Notes: generated from the letters alone by a model not told the origin. DNA of 26,049 nt from Methanosphaera sp. SHI613 (GCA_003266145.1 MVJJ01000051.1:1-26049); one strand, 5' to 3'. Numbered from the stretch's first letter, positions 9,301-17,153 are shown. Program-made: numbers and translations.

Positions 9301-12300
9301 AAAGTGATGGTTAAACTCAAGTATTGACGTGAATTTCCTGTTTGTAGGATGGAATAATCGTTTATGTGTTTTGGTATATATCAGGTCTACCTTTAGGTTG
9401 ATTAGTATGTTGATGTATACCTTGTAGAAGAAGTTCATATCATATGAGTAATCAGTCTTTATATTGTCTATGAGTGCAAAGTTGGAGTTTGAATACCTGA
9501 ATAGGTATATCTTGTCATCATCCACTGCGAGGATATAGGTCTGATACTTGTTTGATATTTTATGTATATCATCATCAATTACAGGTTTACTGTCCTGCAT
9601 CTGTGTAAAGCATAGTATGCGTTCGTATCGTTTATTGTCAAATGTGACTTCATCAAGGGCCTTGTTTAGTCGGGACAGGCTTACGTCATTGTACTTGTTA
9701 GTATCGAATTGGTTAACAGACGTGTCACGTGTATATACGAATGTGGAAGGGTCTGTTATTGCTATATATCCGTTCTCGTATAACTGGTCGAAAAGCTTTC
9801 CTGTAATGTCATCATTTATTTTTCCATAATCGATAGTATCCAGTGCTTGTCTTTTTATGTATGTGCAGTGTTTTTCTGCAGTCTTTCTTTTTATGTATAG
9901 GTTGTTTAGTGTTTGCTGTAATTGTCTTGACTTGTCATTTAGGTTTTCTATGTTGTTTCTTTCTTCATCATAGAGGACTTTTAGTTTATTCCTATTTGAT
10001 TCGGTTAACAAGTCAGTACTGTTTGTCATGGCTGATACACATGCTGCTTGTCTATTGGTGTATGCGGCTGTTGTTAATTTTACAAGCCAGTGTGGCGTGA
10101 GAATAGTGTTTTTATCAAGAAGTACAACGTCGGATTCTGAATCATGTATGCATTCACATAATGTTTTATCATAATCATCATTTGCATCCACTACTTCGAT
10201 AAATTCAATCTCCGATAGGCGTTCTAATTCATCGGCTAGATTGTTAATATCATCAGTACTGTCCCCCGTTTTATCTTCATTCTCAGGACGTGTTTTTAAA
10301 AGAATTAGCCTGTAATGACACTTCGTATTCTCAAGTATACTTTGAATTGTTATCCTGAAGTTTTCAACGTCATCCCCTACGGGCAGTATTATTGTCGTTG
10401 CTTCTTGTAGCTTGTTTAGTATCTTGTTTGTCGTGTCAAAGTCATTTTGTTCGAGTATATTGTTAGGGTAGTACTCCTCCGGCAGAAACATGAACCTTTT
10501 CTCGTTTAATCCACTTTTTAGATAATGATATAATGGATTGAATCCCGTTTTCTTGATGTCAGGATTGTATTTAAGGTATCTTTTTGTTGAAAATATCGCT
10601 GATGGATTTAAGTCCATGTCCACGCCATTTCTTAGGTAGTGGATTATTGAGTCCTCATTGGATTCGAGAAGACCCGGATTTTGTTTCATATAGTATGACT
10701 CGTCGAACAGGTTTGATTCATATATTATATCATATAGTTCATATAATTGTGGATATTCATTGAACTGTGCCGGGGATAGTTTTGGCCTTTTATATGTTCT
10801 TCCCTCGTTTACTCCATATCTGATGAAGTGTATGAGCGGGTCGATTCCTGCATGTTTCAAATCCGGGTTGTTGTCGATGTAGCTTTTTACGTCGATATAC
10901 CTGCTTGTTGGATAATACTCCTCATGTGAGAGGTAATAGTCTATTGCATCGATTCCTTCGTCTATGTTGGGGTTGTGCTTTATGTAGTAGTTCTCATCGA
11001 AGTATATGCTTTCTTTTAAAAGCTTGTAATCGTTAAGGTATTCATCGGTATGCTTTTTGTCTTTTTCTTCTTCATCCCTGTATAGACTGATTATGTATTC
11101 GACGTAATCTGTAATGGAATCTAAATCAAGAGCGTCAATCTGAATGTCTGTTGTAGGATTTCTTCCCTGATTGAATCCGTTCGTCATGAATTCACTGAGT
11201 GAATCCTCACAGTCCACTTCATATTCTGTCATGTAGTGTATTTTATCGAAGTGTCTTGCGTCATCCAATATGGCATATTCCTGACTATCCTGTATTGATA
11301 CTTCTTCAACGTCATCATATAGGTCGTTTTTGTTGTTGTAGATGTATTCTACCAGTGGGTTACGTTTATTTTTTATGTAAGGATATTTTTTGTAGTATTG
11401 TTCCGTGTTGAAGTCTTTGCTTGGATTTCTTTTCTCGTTTATGCCGTATGTCATGTAGTGATATACCGGATCCAGTGTGTTTCTTTTTACGTCCCCGTTT
11501 TTATCGAGGTAGTATTTTTCATCAAACAAATCATCCTCTGAGAGTATGGTGTATTCTATGCTGTCTTTAATGTCTATCTCCAATTTTTTTGAGTAATCCT
11601 CGATTTGATTTTCGTTTACGAGTTTTTCGATGATGTAATGGTATACGTCGCTTGTTGGATTTTCCTGGATGTAGTCCTTGTGTAATTGGCTTATGTAACG
11701 ATTTTTGTTTTGAACATAATCTGCCACCAGGTCATCCTGGTATGAGTTGTACTGTGTGAAGTACCATGATACGTCAAGTAGGTTTCCCTCATCAAGTATG
11801 TGATAGAGTTGAGAGTCCGTTATGTCATATTCCTCATATTCTGTGTATATGTTTTCTGCTTTTTTGTTCAGGCGTTTGTTGCTGTTTAATACGTAATCAA
11901 AAAGTGGACTTGATTCATGGTAGGAGTAGGTATCCTCGTACCATTCAAGGTCAAAATCCCTTGATGGCATGTTGCCTCTTCGGTATCCTTTTGTCATATA
12001 ATGGGCTAGAGCATCCCCTTTAGCATCAATTTCATAGTTTTTTCTGTAGTAGCTGCTATCGAAGTATCCTGATTCATCAATTATGTGGTATTCCTGTGAG
12101 TCACTTATAGAGACGTTTTCCGGCTGTGAGTAATCCGTTGGCATGTTGCCATTTTTCATGCCCATGCTTAGGTATTCGACGAATGGATTTATGGATTTGT
12201 CATCGTCAAGGTATTGTGTCCTGTACCATTTGGTGTTGAATTCCATGTTGGGATTATAGTCCAGCGATGAGCCTACCTGGAGAAAATGAGCTATTTCATC

Positions 12301-12882
12301 GATGCTTTCATCATCAAGATATTTGTCGTTGTAGTATCCGCGGTCGAATTGTCCGGAACTTTCTATCAACCTGTAGTAGGGACTTGACTGTATCGTATCG
12401 ATATTCAATGATTCACTTAGGCTGTAGCTTTCATCTTCAAGGGAATTTATTATAAGGGTTAATTTAGCAAGTATTCTTTCATAGTATTCCACATCCCTCT
12501 TTAGGGTGTTAATCTGATTATTAGCCGTGTCTTCTTCCATCTTTTTTAGTTTGTCATCAAGGCTTTCGTTTGACTTTTTGAGGTTGTCGTTTATGTTGTT
12601 TAATCTTTTGTTGTCATCAAGCACTTGATTGTAATTTTCAAGTAACTTTTGTGTATGGTTGAATCGTGTGTTCAGGTTATCCCTGAAGTCTCGGAGGTAT
12701 GATTCCAGCTTGTCGTTTGAGCCTTTTAGGTTTTCCAACGTGTTAGCGGTATTGTTTTTCTTATCATATAGGGATAGTATGATTTCTGAAAACTCATCGA
12801 TGTTTTCCTCATCAGTCATTTTCTCGAAATCATTTAGATAAGAAATTAGAATATTGCGTTCTATAGTACTAATAAAAATCAC
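6316..12882 (-). CDS. Giant multi-domain glycosyltransferase A with degenerate GT2 domains
   Basis: This 2188-codon frame (counted from GTG 12882) is paralogous to gene B along its length. By residue: coiled coil about 20-150; seven FD..YY repeats 165-800; GT2-like domain about 827-1055; half GT4-like domain about 1088-1175; DUF616 about 1241-1470 (AVYTAVTGSYDEP, YSLWIDTNIE, GLISSGVLFRNHNDP); second GT2-like domain about 1489-1700; GT4 1771-2188 with HDFYYICPSHN, cysteines 1908, 1921, 1925 and 1938, and an E(x7)E pair at 2098/2106. In the GT2 domains the NSD of B is replaced by DKN (923-925) and DEH (1572-1574), and GEE(T/N)DF is gone. The first GT2 also has a coiled-coil-like insertion near 963-1005. 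No membrane segment is evident, so I expect a cytoplasmic, perhaps membrane-associated, glycosyltransferase. GTG at 12882 lies inside the ribosome binding site AAGGTGAT, so initiation at ATT 12873 is more plausible. Confidence 0.9.
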   Translation of the reverse strand: MIFISTIERNILISYLNDFEKMTDEENIDEFSEIILSLYDKKNNTANTLENLKGSNDKLESYLRDFRDNLNTRFNHTQKLLENYNQVLDDNKRLNNINDNLKKSNESLDDKLKKMEEDTANNQINTLKRDVEYYERILAKLTLIINSLEDESYSLSESLNIDTIQSSPYYRLIESSGQFDRGYYNDKYLDDESIDEIAHFLQVGSSLDYNPNMEFNTKWYRTQYLDDDKSINPFVEYLSMGMKNGNMPTDYSQPENVSISDSQEYHIIDESGYFDSSYYRKNYEIDAKGDALAHYMTKGYRRGNMPSRDFDLEWYEDTYSYHESSPLFDYVLNSNKRLNKKAENIYTEYEEYDITDSQLYHILDEGNLLDVSWYFTQYNSYQDDLVADYVQNKNRYISQLHKDYIQENPTSDVYHYIIEKLVNENQIEDYSKKLEIDIKDSIEYTILSEDDLFDEKYYLDKNGDVKRNTLDPVYHYMTYGINEKRNPSKDFNTEQYYKKYPYIKNKRNPLVEYIYNNKNDLYDDVEEVSIQDSQEYAILDDARHFDKIHYMTEYEVDCEDSLSEFMTNGFNQGRNPTTDIQIDALDLDSITDYVEYIISLYRDEEEKDKKHTDEYLNDYKLLKESIYFDENYYIKHNPNIDEGIDAIDYYLSHEEYYPTSRYIDVKSYIDNNPDLKHAGIDPLIHFIRYGVNEGRTYKRPKLSPAQFNEYPQLYELYDIIYESNLFDESYYMKQNPGLLESNEDSIIHYLRNGVDMDLNPSAIFSTKRYLKYNPDIKKTGFNPLYHYLKSGLNEKRFMFLPEEYYPNNILEQNDFDTTNKILNKLQEATTIILPVGDDVENFRITIQSILENTKCHYRLILLKTRPENEDKTGDSTDDINNLADELERLSEIEFIEVVDANDDYDKTLCECIHDSESDVVLLDKNTILTPHWLVKLTTAAYTNRQAACVSAMTNSTDLLTESNRNKLKVLYDEERNNIENLNDKSRQLQQTLNNLYIKRKTAEKHCTYIKRQALDTIDYGKINDDITGKLFDQLYENGYIAITDPSTFVYTRDTSVNQFDTNKYNDVSLSRLNKALDEVTFDNKRYERILCFTQMQDSKPVIDDDIHKISNKYQTYILAVDDDKIYLFRYSNSNFALIDNIKTDYSYDMNFFYKVYINILINLKVDLIYTKTHKRLFHPTNRKFTSILEFNHHFEVEEIHESIQYNKSFRSDVEKLFKTHYEYDEIVDRNVNLLDFKDRKVAVYTAVTGSYDEPVIPTYVHDEFDYICFTDNPELKSDFWDIRLMEESSLDNIRKVRSYKILAHKYLSDYDYSLWIDTNIELTDSIIDYVHKYSRNNKLLCIKHIERDCIYDEAHTCISSAKDTDIDVINNQMQKYEEEGYPHHNGLISSGVLFRNHNDPEVIKLMEDWFGQLLSGSYRDQLSFNYVCWKNNFTYDSADLFIIKNSYMQLHDHMSKGYVLRNIDIDYNKDYDLKYVDDDVENILNAFKKVSVIIAIDNLDSRTFNTIDKVIAYTQIEYDLLVVVDNDDDYDTLTDRYSSNDNVHIIKSDSSGKISKINVAINHSSNDIMILDEHSLVSPKYMHKLVIKAYSQEMIASVSPITNYDLCNQDGYDSSLELGTDSLISDARAIEQKARDATIITPLIKAECAYIKKDAIYASGFFDVEYDTWEYALMDYSLRLLKKGWHNTIAPSVYIRNDDAIRYGYNLLSNDNITMDDDASTNDDIDYAHDKKVLLTRYYEYKNSINEFEQSIDYNDIKRILRYALDDNKSKKRILYVLHDGVGGTLHTNLELMKNVNPHMESYLLVTSTTKVELYKYNPQTGITDTNPDMEFKNNLDLLRTWKLHSKYTLLNTSNNELKKIYFNILSYLNVDIIHIRHLIMSTFDLPKLADTLGIPVILSFHDFYYICPSHNLVDDNRNYCGGICPPLYDDNTLGGQCNIIGELNIPQARSIVHWWKDEVSDMFKNVNAFITTSKSAYDLYTSHYPQLEEEDFRIIEHGRDLKTPDSIKYVTPIDSKKKIKILFPGHIGYTKGYELIKKIKEYDVDDKLEFHYMGSIGGHTDLEEIGINHGIYKRSEFEDIVHDIKPHFIGIFSIWPETYCHTLTEGWASGIPILAVDMGAVGERIRNNGGGFLIPNNPKEAYEKIIKISHNRRAYMKKARKITEITFKTTKQMGCDYMNVYNDYINY
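10483..12390 (-). repeat. Seven FD..YY / HYL..G double repeats in gene A
   Basis: Units begin SGQFDRGYY, SGYFDSSYY, GNLLDVSWY, DDLFDEKYY, ARHFDKIHY, SIYFDENYY and SNLFDESYY. They are separated by acidic, tyrosine-rich second halves with AHYM..G, VYHYM..G, IHFIRYG and YHYLKSG segments. Number and order match gene B, so the array predates the duplication. Units 3 and 5 are the most degraded. Confidence 0.8.
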
Positions 12883-12885
12883 CTT
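12871..12885 (-). promoter_or_regulatory. Ribosome binding site of gene A with ATT in the start position
   Basis: The minus strand reads AAGGTGAT (12885-12878), TTTT, then ATT (12873-12871) in the reading frame of A. The only canonical start codon this far upstream, GTG 12882-12880, is part of the binding site itself. The next one is ATG at 12819, without a comparable site. Confidence 0.5.
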
Positions 12886-12892
12886 GATGTAT

Positions 12893-12960
12893 TTCTTATA
12901 ATATATATTAAATAGCTATGAAAGATAATTGAGTAATCCCATGGATTATTATTAATGAAA
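12893..12960 (-). promoter_or_regulatory. Probable promoter region of the giant gene pair
   Basis: The 243 bases between gene A and the CDF gene hold AT-rich minus-strand TATA-like stretches: one around 12895-12911 (TTTAATATATATTA) and another around 12943-12960. The nearer one would place transcription start almost on the ribosome binding site, so the farther one may be used. I cannot decide between them. Confidence 0.3.
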
Positions 12961-13101
12961 TTTATGTTTTTTAAAGAATTTAAAACTAATGAAAAATATT
13001 TATTTGACGGTTAATGAAAATAGTGGAGAGTTAAGAATTTCAATGGATGCATCATGTCAAAGATGAAATATATATGCAGATAAAGCGGGATAAAATAACT
13101 T

Positions 13102-13109
13102 AAAAAAAA
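13102..13109 (-). terminator. Oligo-T terminator of the first CDF gene
   Basis: A run of eight T on the minus strand begins 16 bases after the TAA of the CDF gene and is followed by further T-rich sequence. Oligo-T tracts without a GC hairpin are the usual archaeal termination signal. Confidence 0.5.
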
Positions 13110-13125
13110 TGGTAAAAATAGGGGA

Positions 13126-14010
13126 TTATAATTCCTTAGCGTCATATAATCCTTCTTCACTTTCAAGGTGAATGAGAACATCCTTTATTTCATCATAGGA
13201 GTCTATGAGACTTTTCTTGCATTGTTCGGATATTTCATATGCTTCCTTCATCGATAAATCAGAGTCTACTACCATGTGCATATCCACGTAGACGTTTGAT
13301 GTTGTTCCCCTTGTTCTCACATTATGGATATTTCGTACCCCGTCTATCTTGTATACTATATTATATATGTTAGCTGTTGGTATTACGTTGGCATCAAGCA
13401 GTATGTTGAAGTTGTTTTTGAGTATTTCTATTCCAGTTTTTATGATTATGAGCGCTATGATTATGGATATTATCGGATCTATTATCGATAGGTTCAATCG
13501 TACGAGTATCAATCCGAAGATTACTATGCTTGTTACCATAACGTCACTTTTTGTATGGTCGCTGTCTGCTATTAAAAGGTCGCTTTTAAGTTCTTGACCC
13601 TTCTTCTTTTCATAAAATGACAATGCTATGTTGATAAGTAGTGTTCCTATCATTATGACAAAACCTATTGATGAGACTTCCAGTGTCTGTGGATGAAGGA
13701 ACTTGTCGAATGCCTGATTTATTATCTCATAGCTGACCAGTATCAGGGATATGCCTATTAGTATTGATGCGAAGGTTTCTATCTTGTCATAACCATATGG
13801 ATGACCCTTATCTTCGGGTCTGCCCGATAAGGATACGGCTATATATGCCACAATATTAGCTACCGAATCAAGAAGGGATTCATATCCATCGGCGCATATG
13901 CTTAATATTCCCGAGTACAATCCATAACTTACCTTAAGCGATGCCATTATAATGTTAAGAACCAATACTATCATTATAACCTTTTTTACTTCTCCATGAT
14001 AATTAGCCAT
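13126..14010 (-). CDS. Cation diffusion facilitator (metal/proton antiporter), paralogue 1
   Basis: This 294-residue membrane protein exports a divalent metal (zinc, iron, manganese or similar) using the proton gradient. Six hydrophobic helices fill about residues 10-210, followed by the cytoplasmic domain of CDF proteins (about 215-285). The family fingerprint ADGYESLLDS (40-49) and the HPYGYDKIE loop are present. The metal site in helix 5 is H152xxxD156; in helix 2 it is E44xxxD48, where FieF-type proteins have DxxxD. The start is fixed by GGGTGATAATATG, with five bases between GGTG and ATG. It is 294 residues long like its paralogue at 16269-17153, and the two promoters share a conserved block. 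Family assignment is firm; the metal is not known, and the Glu could alter specificity. Confidence 0.93.
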   Translation of the reverse strand: MANYHGEVKKVIMIVLVLNIIMASLKVSYGLYSGILSICADGYESLLDSVANIVAYIAVSLSGRPEDKGHPYGYDKIETFASILIGISLILVSYEIINQAFDKFLHPQTLEVSSIGFVIMIGTLLINIALSFYEKKKGQELKSDLLIADSDHTKSDVMVTSIVIFGLILVRLNLSIIDPIISIIIALIIIKTGIEILKNNFNILLDANVIPTANIYNIVYKIDGVRNIHNVRTRGTTSNVYVDMHMVVDSDLSMKEAYEISEQCKKSLIDSYDEIKDVLIHLESEEGLYDAKEL

Positions 14011-14078
14011 ATTATCACCCTTACGTTATATGAAAAATCATAACATTAATGATATAATTATTATTATAATATTAAAAC

Positions 14079-14112
14079 AGTATATAAATAACTTTTTTTA
14101 CGTATAACTAAA
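14079..14112 (-). promoter_or_regulatory. Promoter of CDF paralogue 1 with shared upstream element
   Basis: A minus-strand TATA box (TATTTATATA, 14090-14081) lies about 71 bases before the start codon. About ten bases upstream of it is the element written on the plus strand as TTTTTACGTATAACTAAA (14095-14112). It matches 17 of 18 positions of the element at 17245-17262 in front of the other CDF gene. Confidence 0.55.
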
Positions 14113-14201
14113 TCTTTAATCATGATTTCAAGTAATACCAATTTATGTATACCTAAAGTTCAAATCATGAAAGTTTAATGTGACAGGAATGAAATAAAAA
14201 G

Positions 14202-14244
14202 TTAAGCATGCCTAAAAATATCCATGAATTTAGATATGGCTAAA
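14202..14244. promoter_or_regulatory. Two TTAG/CTAA-type dyads between CDF and MFS genes
   Basis: TTAAGCATGCCTAA (14202-14215) is palindromic apart from one mismatched pair. TTTAG-ATATGG-CTAAA (14229-14244) has perfect 5-base arms. Both resemble half-sites of DtxR/MntR-family metalloregulators, though this is by eye only and AT-rich DNA produces such pairs by chance. Confidence 0.35.
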
Positions 14245-14307
14245 AATTACCATACAAAGCCATAAAATACAACAACAAAATGGAAAAAAGATAATATACA
14301 ATGCAGA

Positions 14308-14328
14308 TTATAAAAACAGTTAGGCTAA
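14308..14328 (+). promoter_or_regulatory. MFS promoter with possible operator TTAGGCTAA
   Basis: A TATA-like TTATAAAAA (14308-14316) would place transcription start near 14338. The palindrome TTAGGCTAA (14320-14328) lies between the two, a position suited to a repressor. The operator role is inferred; no regulator gene is in the window. Confidence 0.4.
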
Positions 14329-14355
14329 AATATGAAAAAGAAGATACAATAATAC

Positions 14356-15738
14356 ATGAATGAAAATAGAAAATACGCATACATCATATTGACTGCAGCC
14401 ATAGGTTCATTTACAATGGCATATGCATCCAATGGACTATCCGTTATCTTACCGACACTGGCATCCTATTTTCATATAAGCAACATCCTTGAAAACTGGA
14501 TTGTATACATTTACCTGTTGGTTCTTTCCGTAGCAGGAGTTCCATTGGCAAAGATATGCGGTAAATATGGCTTGAAACGATCCTTCAAGTTAGGCCTCCT
14601 GATTTTTTCTCTTGGTTCACTGATATCAGCATTATCCTTCAACATATATCTCATGCTGACCGGCCGAATCATACAGGCGATAGGTGCAACTATGACATTT
14701 GTTACTAACGTATCCATGATTACAGCAGAAATACCAATACAAAACCGTGGACATGCACTTGGAATTAATGTGACAGGAGTATATCTTGGAATAACAATCT
14801 CACCAACAATAAGTGGTATCCTTGTTCATAACCTATCATGGAGAGTCGTTTTTCTGATAACTGTAATTATGGCATTGATATCATACTTCCTGCTTACGAA
14901 GATAGACAAGGAATGGATTATGGAAAAAGAAGATCTTGACAAGGTCGGCTCACTCATCTACGTCATTGCCGTCGGATTATTGTTATACGCTTTTTCAATA
15001 TTAAACACCACGACAGGTATCGTATTACTTGCAATATCACTTGTACTTCTTATGATATTCGTCAGATATGAGCTTAAACATGAAAATCCTGTATATGAGA
15101 TGAGATTATTCAAGAACATAAACTACACTACAAGCAATATCGTGGCAATGATAGCTTATCTTTCAACTTATGTCGTAAGCTACGTCCTGAATTATCATTT
15201 CCAGTATATTCTCGGCCTTGATGCACAGACATCCGGATTGATACTCATATCAACGCCGGTGATGATGCTTCTTATCGCCGCACAGGCGGGAAAATTATCG
15301 GATAGAATATACCCTGAATTGCTTCAGCTACTGGGAATTACTCTTATAACCATTGCCATAGCGTTACTGTCACAGATTAGTTATACAACGCCTATATATG
15401 TTATTGTTATCGCGATGATTATCCAGGGAATAGGCCATGGATTCTTCTCAACGCCGAACAACAATATCATACTCAGCTCGGTTGATAACAAGAAGGATAT
15501 TCCAACAGCGTCTGCGTCCGTTGCAACAGTTAGAAATCTGGGCCAGGCATTCAGTTTGGGGATATTGACAGTTACCTTTGCCTTTATCATGGGAAACGTG
15601 GAAATTACGCCGTCAAATTATCATCTGCTGGTGTTGAGTAATCAGACGACCCTGATAATAATCAGCATTCTTAGCGTTATTTCCATCATTCTATCTGTTA
15701 TAGCCCTAAAAAATCGTTTGAAAAACAAATCCTCCTAA
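14356..15738 (+). CDS. MFS exporter, DHA2 (14-helix, EmrB/QacA-like) family
   Basis: A 460-residue membrane protein with about 14 hydrophobic segments, matching the DHA2 drug:proton antiporter group in length and helix number. The loop G-KYGLKRSFKLG (motif A) follows helix 2. LTGRIIQAIGATM resembles motif B in helix 4, with its arginine. GVYLGITISPTISGIL in helix 5 is a weakened antiporter motif C. It probably expels a small toxic compound, but the substrate cannot be read from sequence. No strong ribosome binding site precedes the ATG. The gene diverges from the first CDF gene and converges on the DUF336 gene, and its placement between two CDF genes hints at a joint stress or metal island. 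Confidence 0.88.
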   Translation: MNENRKYAYIILTAAIGSFTMAYASNGLSVILPTLASYFHISNILENWIVYIYLLVLSVAGVPLAKICGKYGLKRSFKLGLLIFSLGSLISALSFNIYLMLTGRIIQAIGATMTFVTNVSMITAEIPIQNRGHALGINVTGVYLGITISPTISGILVHNLSWRVVFLITVIMALISYFLLTKIDKEWIMEKEDLDKVGSLIYVIAVGLLLYAFSILNTTTGIVLLAISLVLLMIFVRYELKHENPVYEMRLFKNINYTTSNIVAMIAYLSTYVVSYVLNYHFQYILGLDAQTSGLILISTPVMMLLIAAQAGKLSDRIYPELLQLLGITLITIAIALLSQISYTTPIYVIVIAMIIQGIGHGFFSTPNNNIILSSVDNKKDIPTASASVATVRNLGQAFSLGILTVTFAFIMGNVEITPSNYHLLVLSNQTTLIIISILSVISIILSVIALKNRLKNKSS

Positions 15739-15747
15739 CCTTCCCCC

Positions 15748-15754
15748 TTTTTTT
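15748..15754 (+). terminator. Oligo-T terminator of the MFS gene
   Basis: CCCCC followed by seven T begins ten bases after the MFS stop codon, in the 24-base gap to the convergent DUF336 gene. Confidence 0.5.
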
Positions 15755-15762
15755 ATTAAAGA

Positions 15763-16179
15763 TTATTTTATCAGTTCATTGAATATTGACACTACGTGTT
15801 CTGCTATGATGGGGTCCTCATTGCCTCTTCCACCGCCGACTCCTATGCCGCCTACACATTTGCCGTCAATAAACAATGGATGTCCACCTGATACCAAGGT
15901 TATCTTGGAATCGTTGTTCTGAATTCCCATCAACGGTCCACCATCTTTACATAGCATGGCCAGTTTTTCTGTCGGCATAAACATTACAGCTGAGGTATAT
16001 GCCTTTTTAGGTACGAGTACATTGCTAAATACAGGTGCCCCGTCAAATCTTCTGAATAGTACAATCAGCCCCTTCTCATCACATATGGCAAAGCTTATGT
16101 TTATTCCCATCTCATCTGCCTTATTTTTGGCGGCAGCACATAACTTGTCACATATATCATTATCTAATATATTTGTCAT
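15763..16179 (-). CDS. DUF336 / HbpS-GlcG-like heme-binding family protein
   Basis: A 138-residue protein of the DUF336 family (HbpS, GlcG and PduO C-terminal-like). Typical blocks are present: ISFAICDEKGLIVLFRRFDGA early, a KAYTSA segment in the middle, then SGGHPLFIDGKCVGGIGVGGG and NEDPIIAEHVV near the end. Members bind heme or related cofactors and some form oligomers involved in redox sensing or cofactor adenosylation; the role here is unknown. No signal peptide is seen, so it should be cytoplasmic. I chose ATG 16179 over TTG 16188: GTTGAT lies only four bases before the ATG and the upstream codons add nothing typical of the family. Its position in the CDF/MFS island is compatible with metal or heme stress, but that is inference. 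Confidence 0.85.
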   Translation of the reverse strand: MTNILDNDICDKLCAAAKNKADEMGINISFAICDEKGLIVLFRRFDGAPVFSNVLVPKKAYTSAVMFMPTEKLAMLCKDGGPLMGIQNNDSKITLVSGGHPLFIDGKCVGGIGVGGGRGNEDPIIAEHVVSIFNELIK

Positions 16180-16200
16180 AATAATCAACTCACTAGTGTT

Positions 16201-16230
16201 TTATATATTATATATATCATGGATTTAAAT
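16201..16230 (-). promoter_or_regulatory. Likely promoter of the DUF336 gene
   Basis: The 89 bases between this gene and CDF paralogue 2 contain an AT-only minus-strand stretch with TATA-like sequence (ATATATATAATATA) and an ATTTAAAT further upstream. Which of the two serves as TATA box is unclear. Confidence 0.3.
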
Positions 16231-16241
16231 AAAATATTTTC

Positions 16242-16249
16242 AAAAAAAA
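16242..16249 (-). terminator. Oligo-T terminator of CDF paralogue 2
   Basis: Eight T on the minus strand begin 20 bases after the TGA of the CDF gene. Confidence 0.45.
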
Positions 16250-16268
16250 TAATATGAGGGGGAAATTG

Positions 16269-17153
16269 TCAAAACGTTACGGCATCATGCAATCCGTCTT
16301 CGCTTTCTATGTGTATCAATACCTCGGTAACCTCATCAAGGGCGTTTAGTATTCTTTCTTCACATATATGGGCTGTTTGATGGGCCTGTTTTATTGATAA
16401 ATCATCACAGACAACCAAGTGCATATCCACGTAGACGTCGGATGTTGTTCCCCTTGTTCTTACGTTATGAATGTCTACTACATTATCCACATCACATATC
16501 AATTCTATTATTTCATCACATTCTATCCTGCTTGAGTCAAGAAGAACGCCGAAGTTAAGCCGGAATATGTCGATGGCAGTCTTGATTATTATCAGCATGA
16601 TAACTATTGATATTAACGGGTCTATAAATGTCAAATCAAATTGCATCAGTACCAATCCGATTAGGACTATGGCCGTTACCCACACATCACTTCGTGTATG
16701 GCCGGCATCAGCTATCAGCAGGTCGCTTTTATGTTTTTGTCCCATGCTTTTTTCGTAGTGTGCTATTATCATCTTCATGACAAGCGTCATTATCATTATG
16801 GCAAATGCCGCATAGCCTACCTCTATTGTCTGTGGATGTAAAAACTTATCTATCGCCTGTGTGAATATCTCATAGCTTACCAAAAGCAGCAGGAATCCTA
16901 TGATTATTGATGCGAAGTTTTCAATCTTGGTATAACCGTATGGATGATTTTTGCTTTTTGGCCTGCTTGATATGTATATAGCTGTGACCGCTATGATGTT
17001 TGCCACAGAATCAAGCAGTGAATCATAGCCGTCGGCACTTATGGTTAATATTCCAGAGTAATATCCGAAGGTTATCTTTATTGAGGCCATTATGATGTTT
17101 AATGTCAATACCACCATCAGGACCTTCTTTACTTCGTTATGATAATTTTTCAT
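16269..17153 (-). CDS. Cation diffusion facilitator (metal/proton antiporter), paralogue 2
   Basis: A 294-residue six-helix CDF exporter, closely similar to the protein at 13126-14010 throughout (EVKKV, LNIIMAS, SGIL..ADGY.SLLDSVANI, HPYGY.KIE.FASI, QTIEVG, NVRTRGTTS.VYVDMH). Its helix 2 metal site is D44xxxD48 and helix 5 has H152xxxD156, the same ligand set as FieF-type zinc/iron exporters. The cytoplasmic domain carries the usual HNVRTRGT and YVDMH strands. The frame could begin ten codons earlier (MVIDGLGGGN), but GGAGGTGGTAATATG places the start at 17153, and this gives the same length and N-terminus (M.NYH.EVKKV) as the paralogue. Confidence 0.93.
   Translation of the reverse strand: MKNYHNEVKKVLMVVLTLNIIMASIKITFGYYSGILTISADGYDSLLDSVANIIAVTAIYISSRPKSKNHPYGYTKIENFASIIIGFLLLLVSYEIFTQAIDKFLHPQTIEVGYAAFAIMIMTLVMKMIIAHYEKSMGQKHKSDLLIADAGHTRSDVWVTAIVLIGLVLMQFDLTFIDPLISIVIMLIIIKTAIDIFRLNFGVLLDSSRIECDEIIELICDVDNVVDIHNVRTRGTTSDVYVDMHLVVCDDLSIKQAHQTAHICEERILNALDEVTEVLIHIESEDGLHDAVTF

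Noticed and set aside
85..12841. Many plus-strand open frames of 60-138 codons across the giant genes
   Set aside because: They lie opposite the continuous minus-strand coding frames, lack ribosome binding sites and show no family motifs; they are shadows of the long genes.
12880..12882. GTG 12882 as start of gene A
   Set aside because: The GTG is part of the ribosome binding site AAGGTGAT itself. It is kept as the outer coordinate because no canonical start is better placed, but ATT 12873 is more likely.
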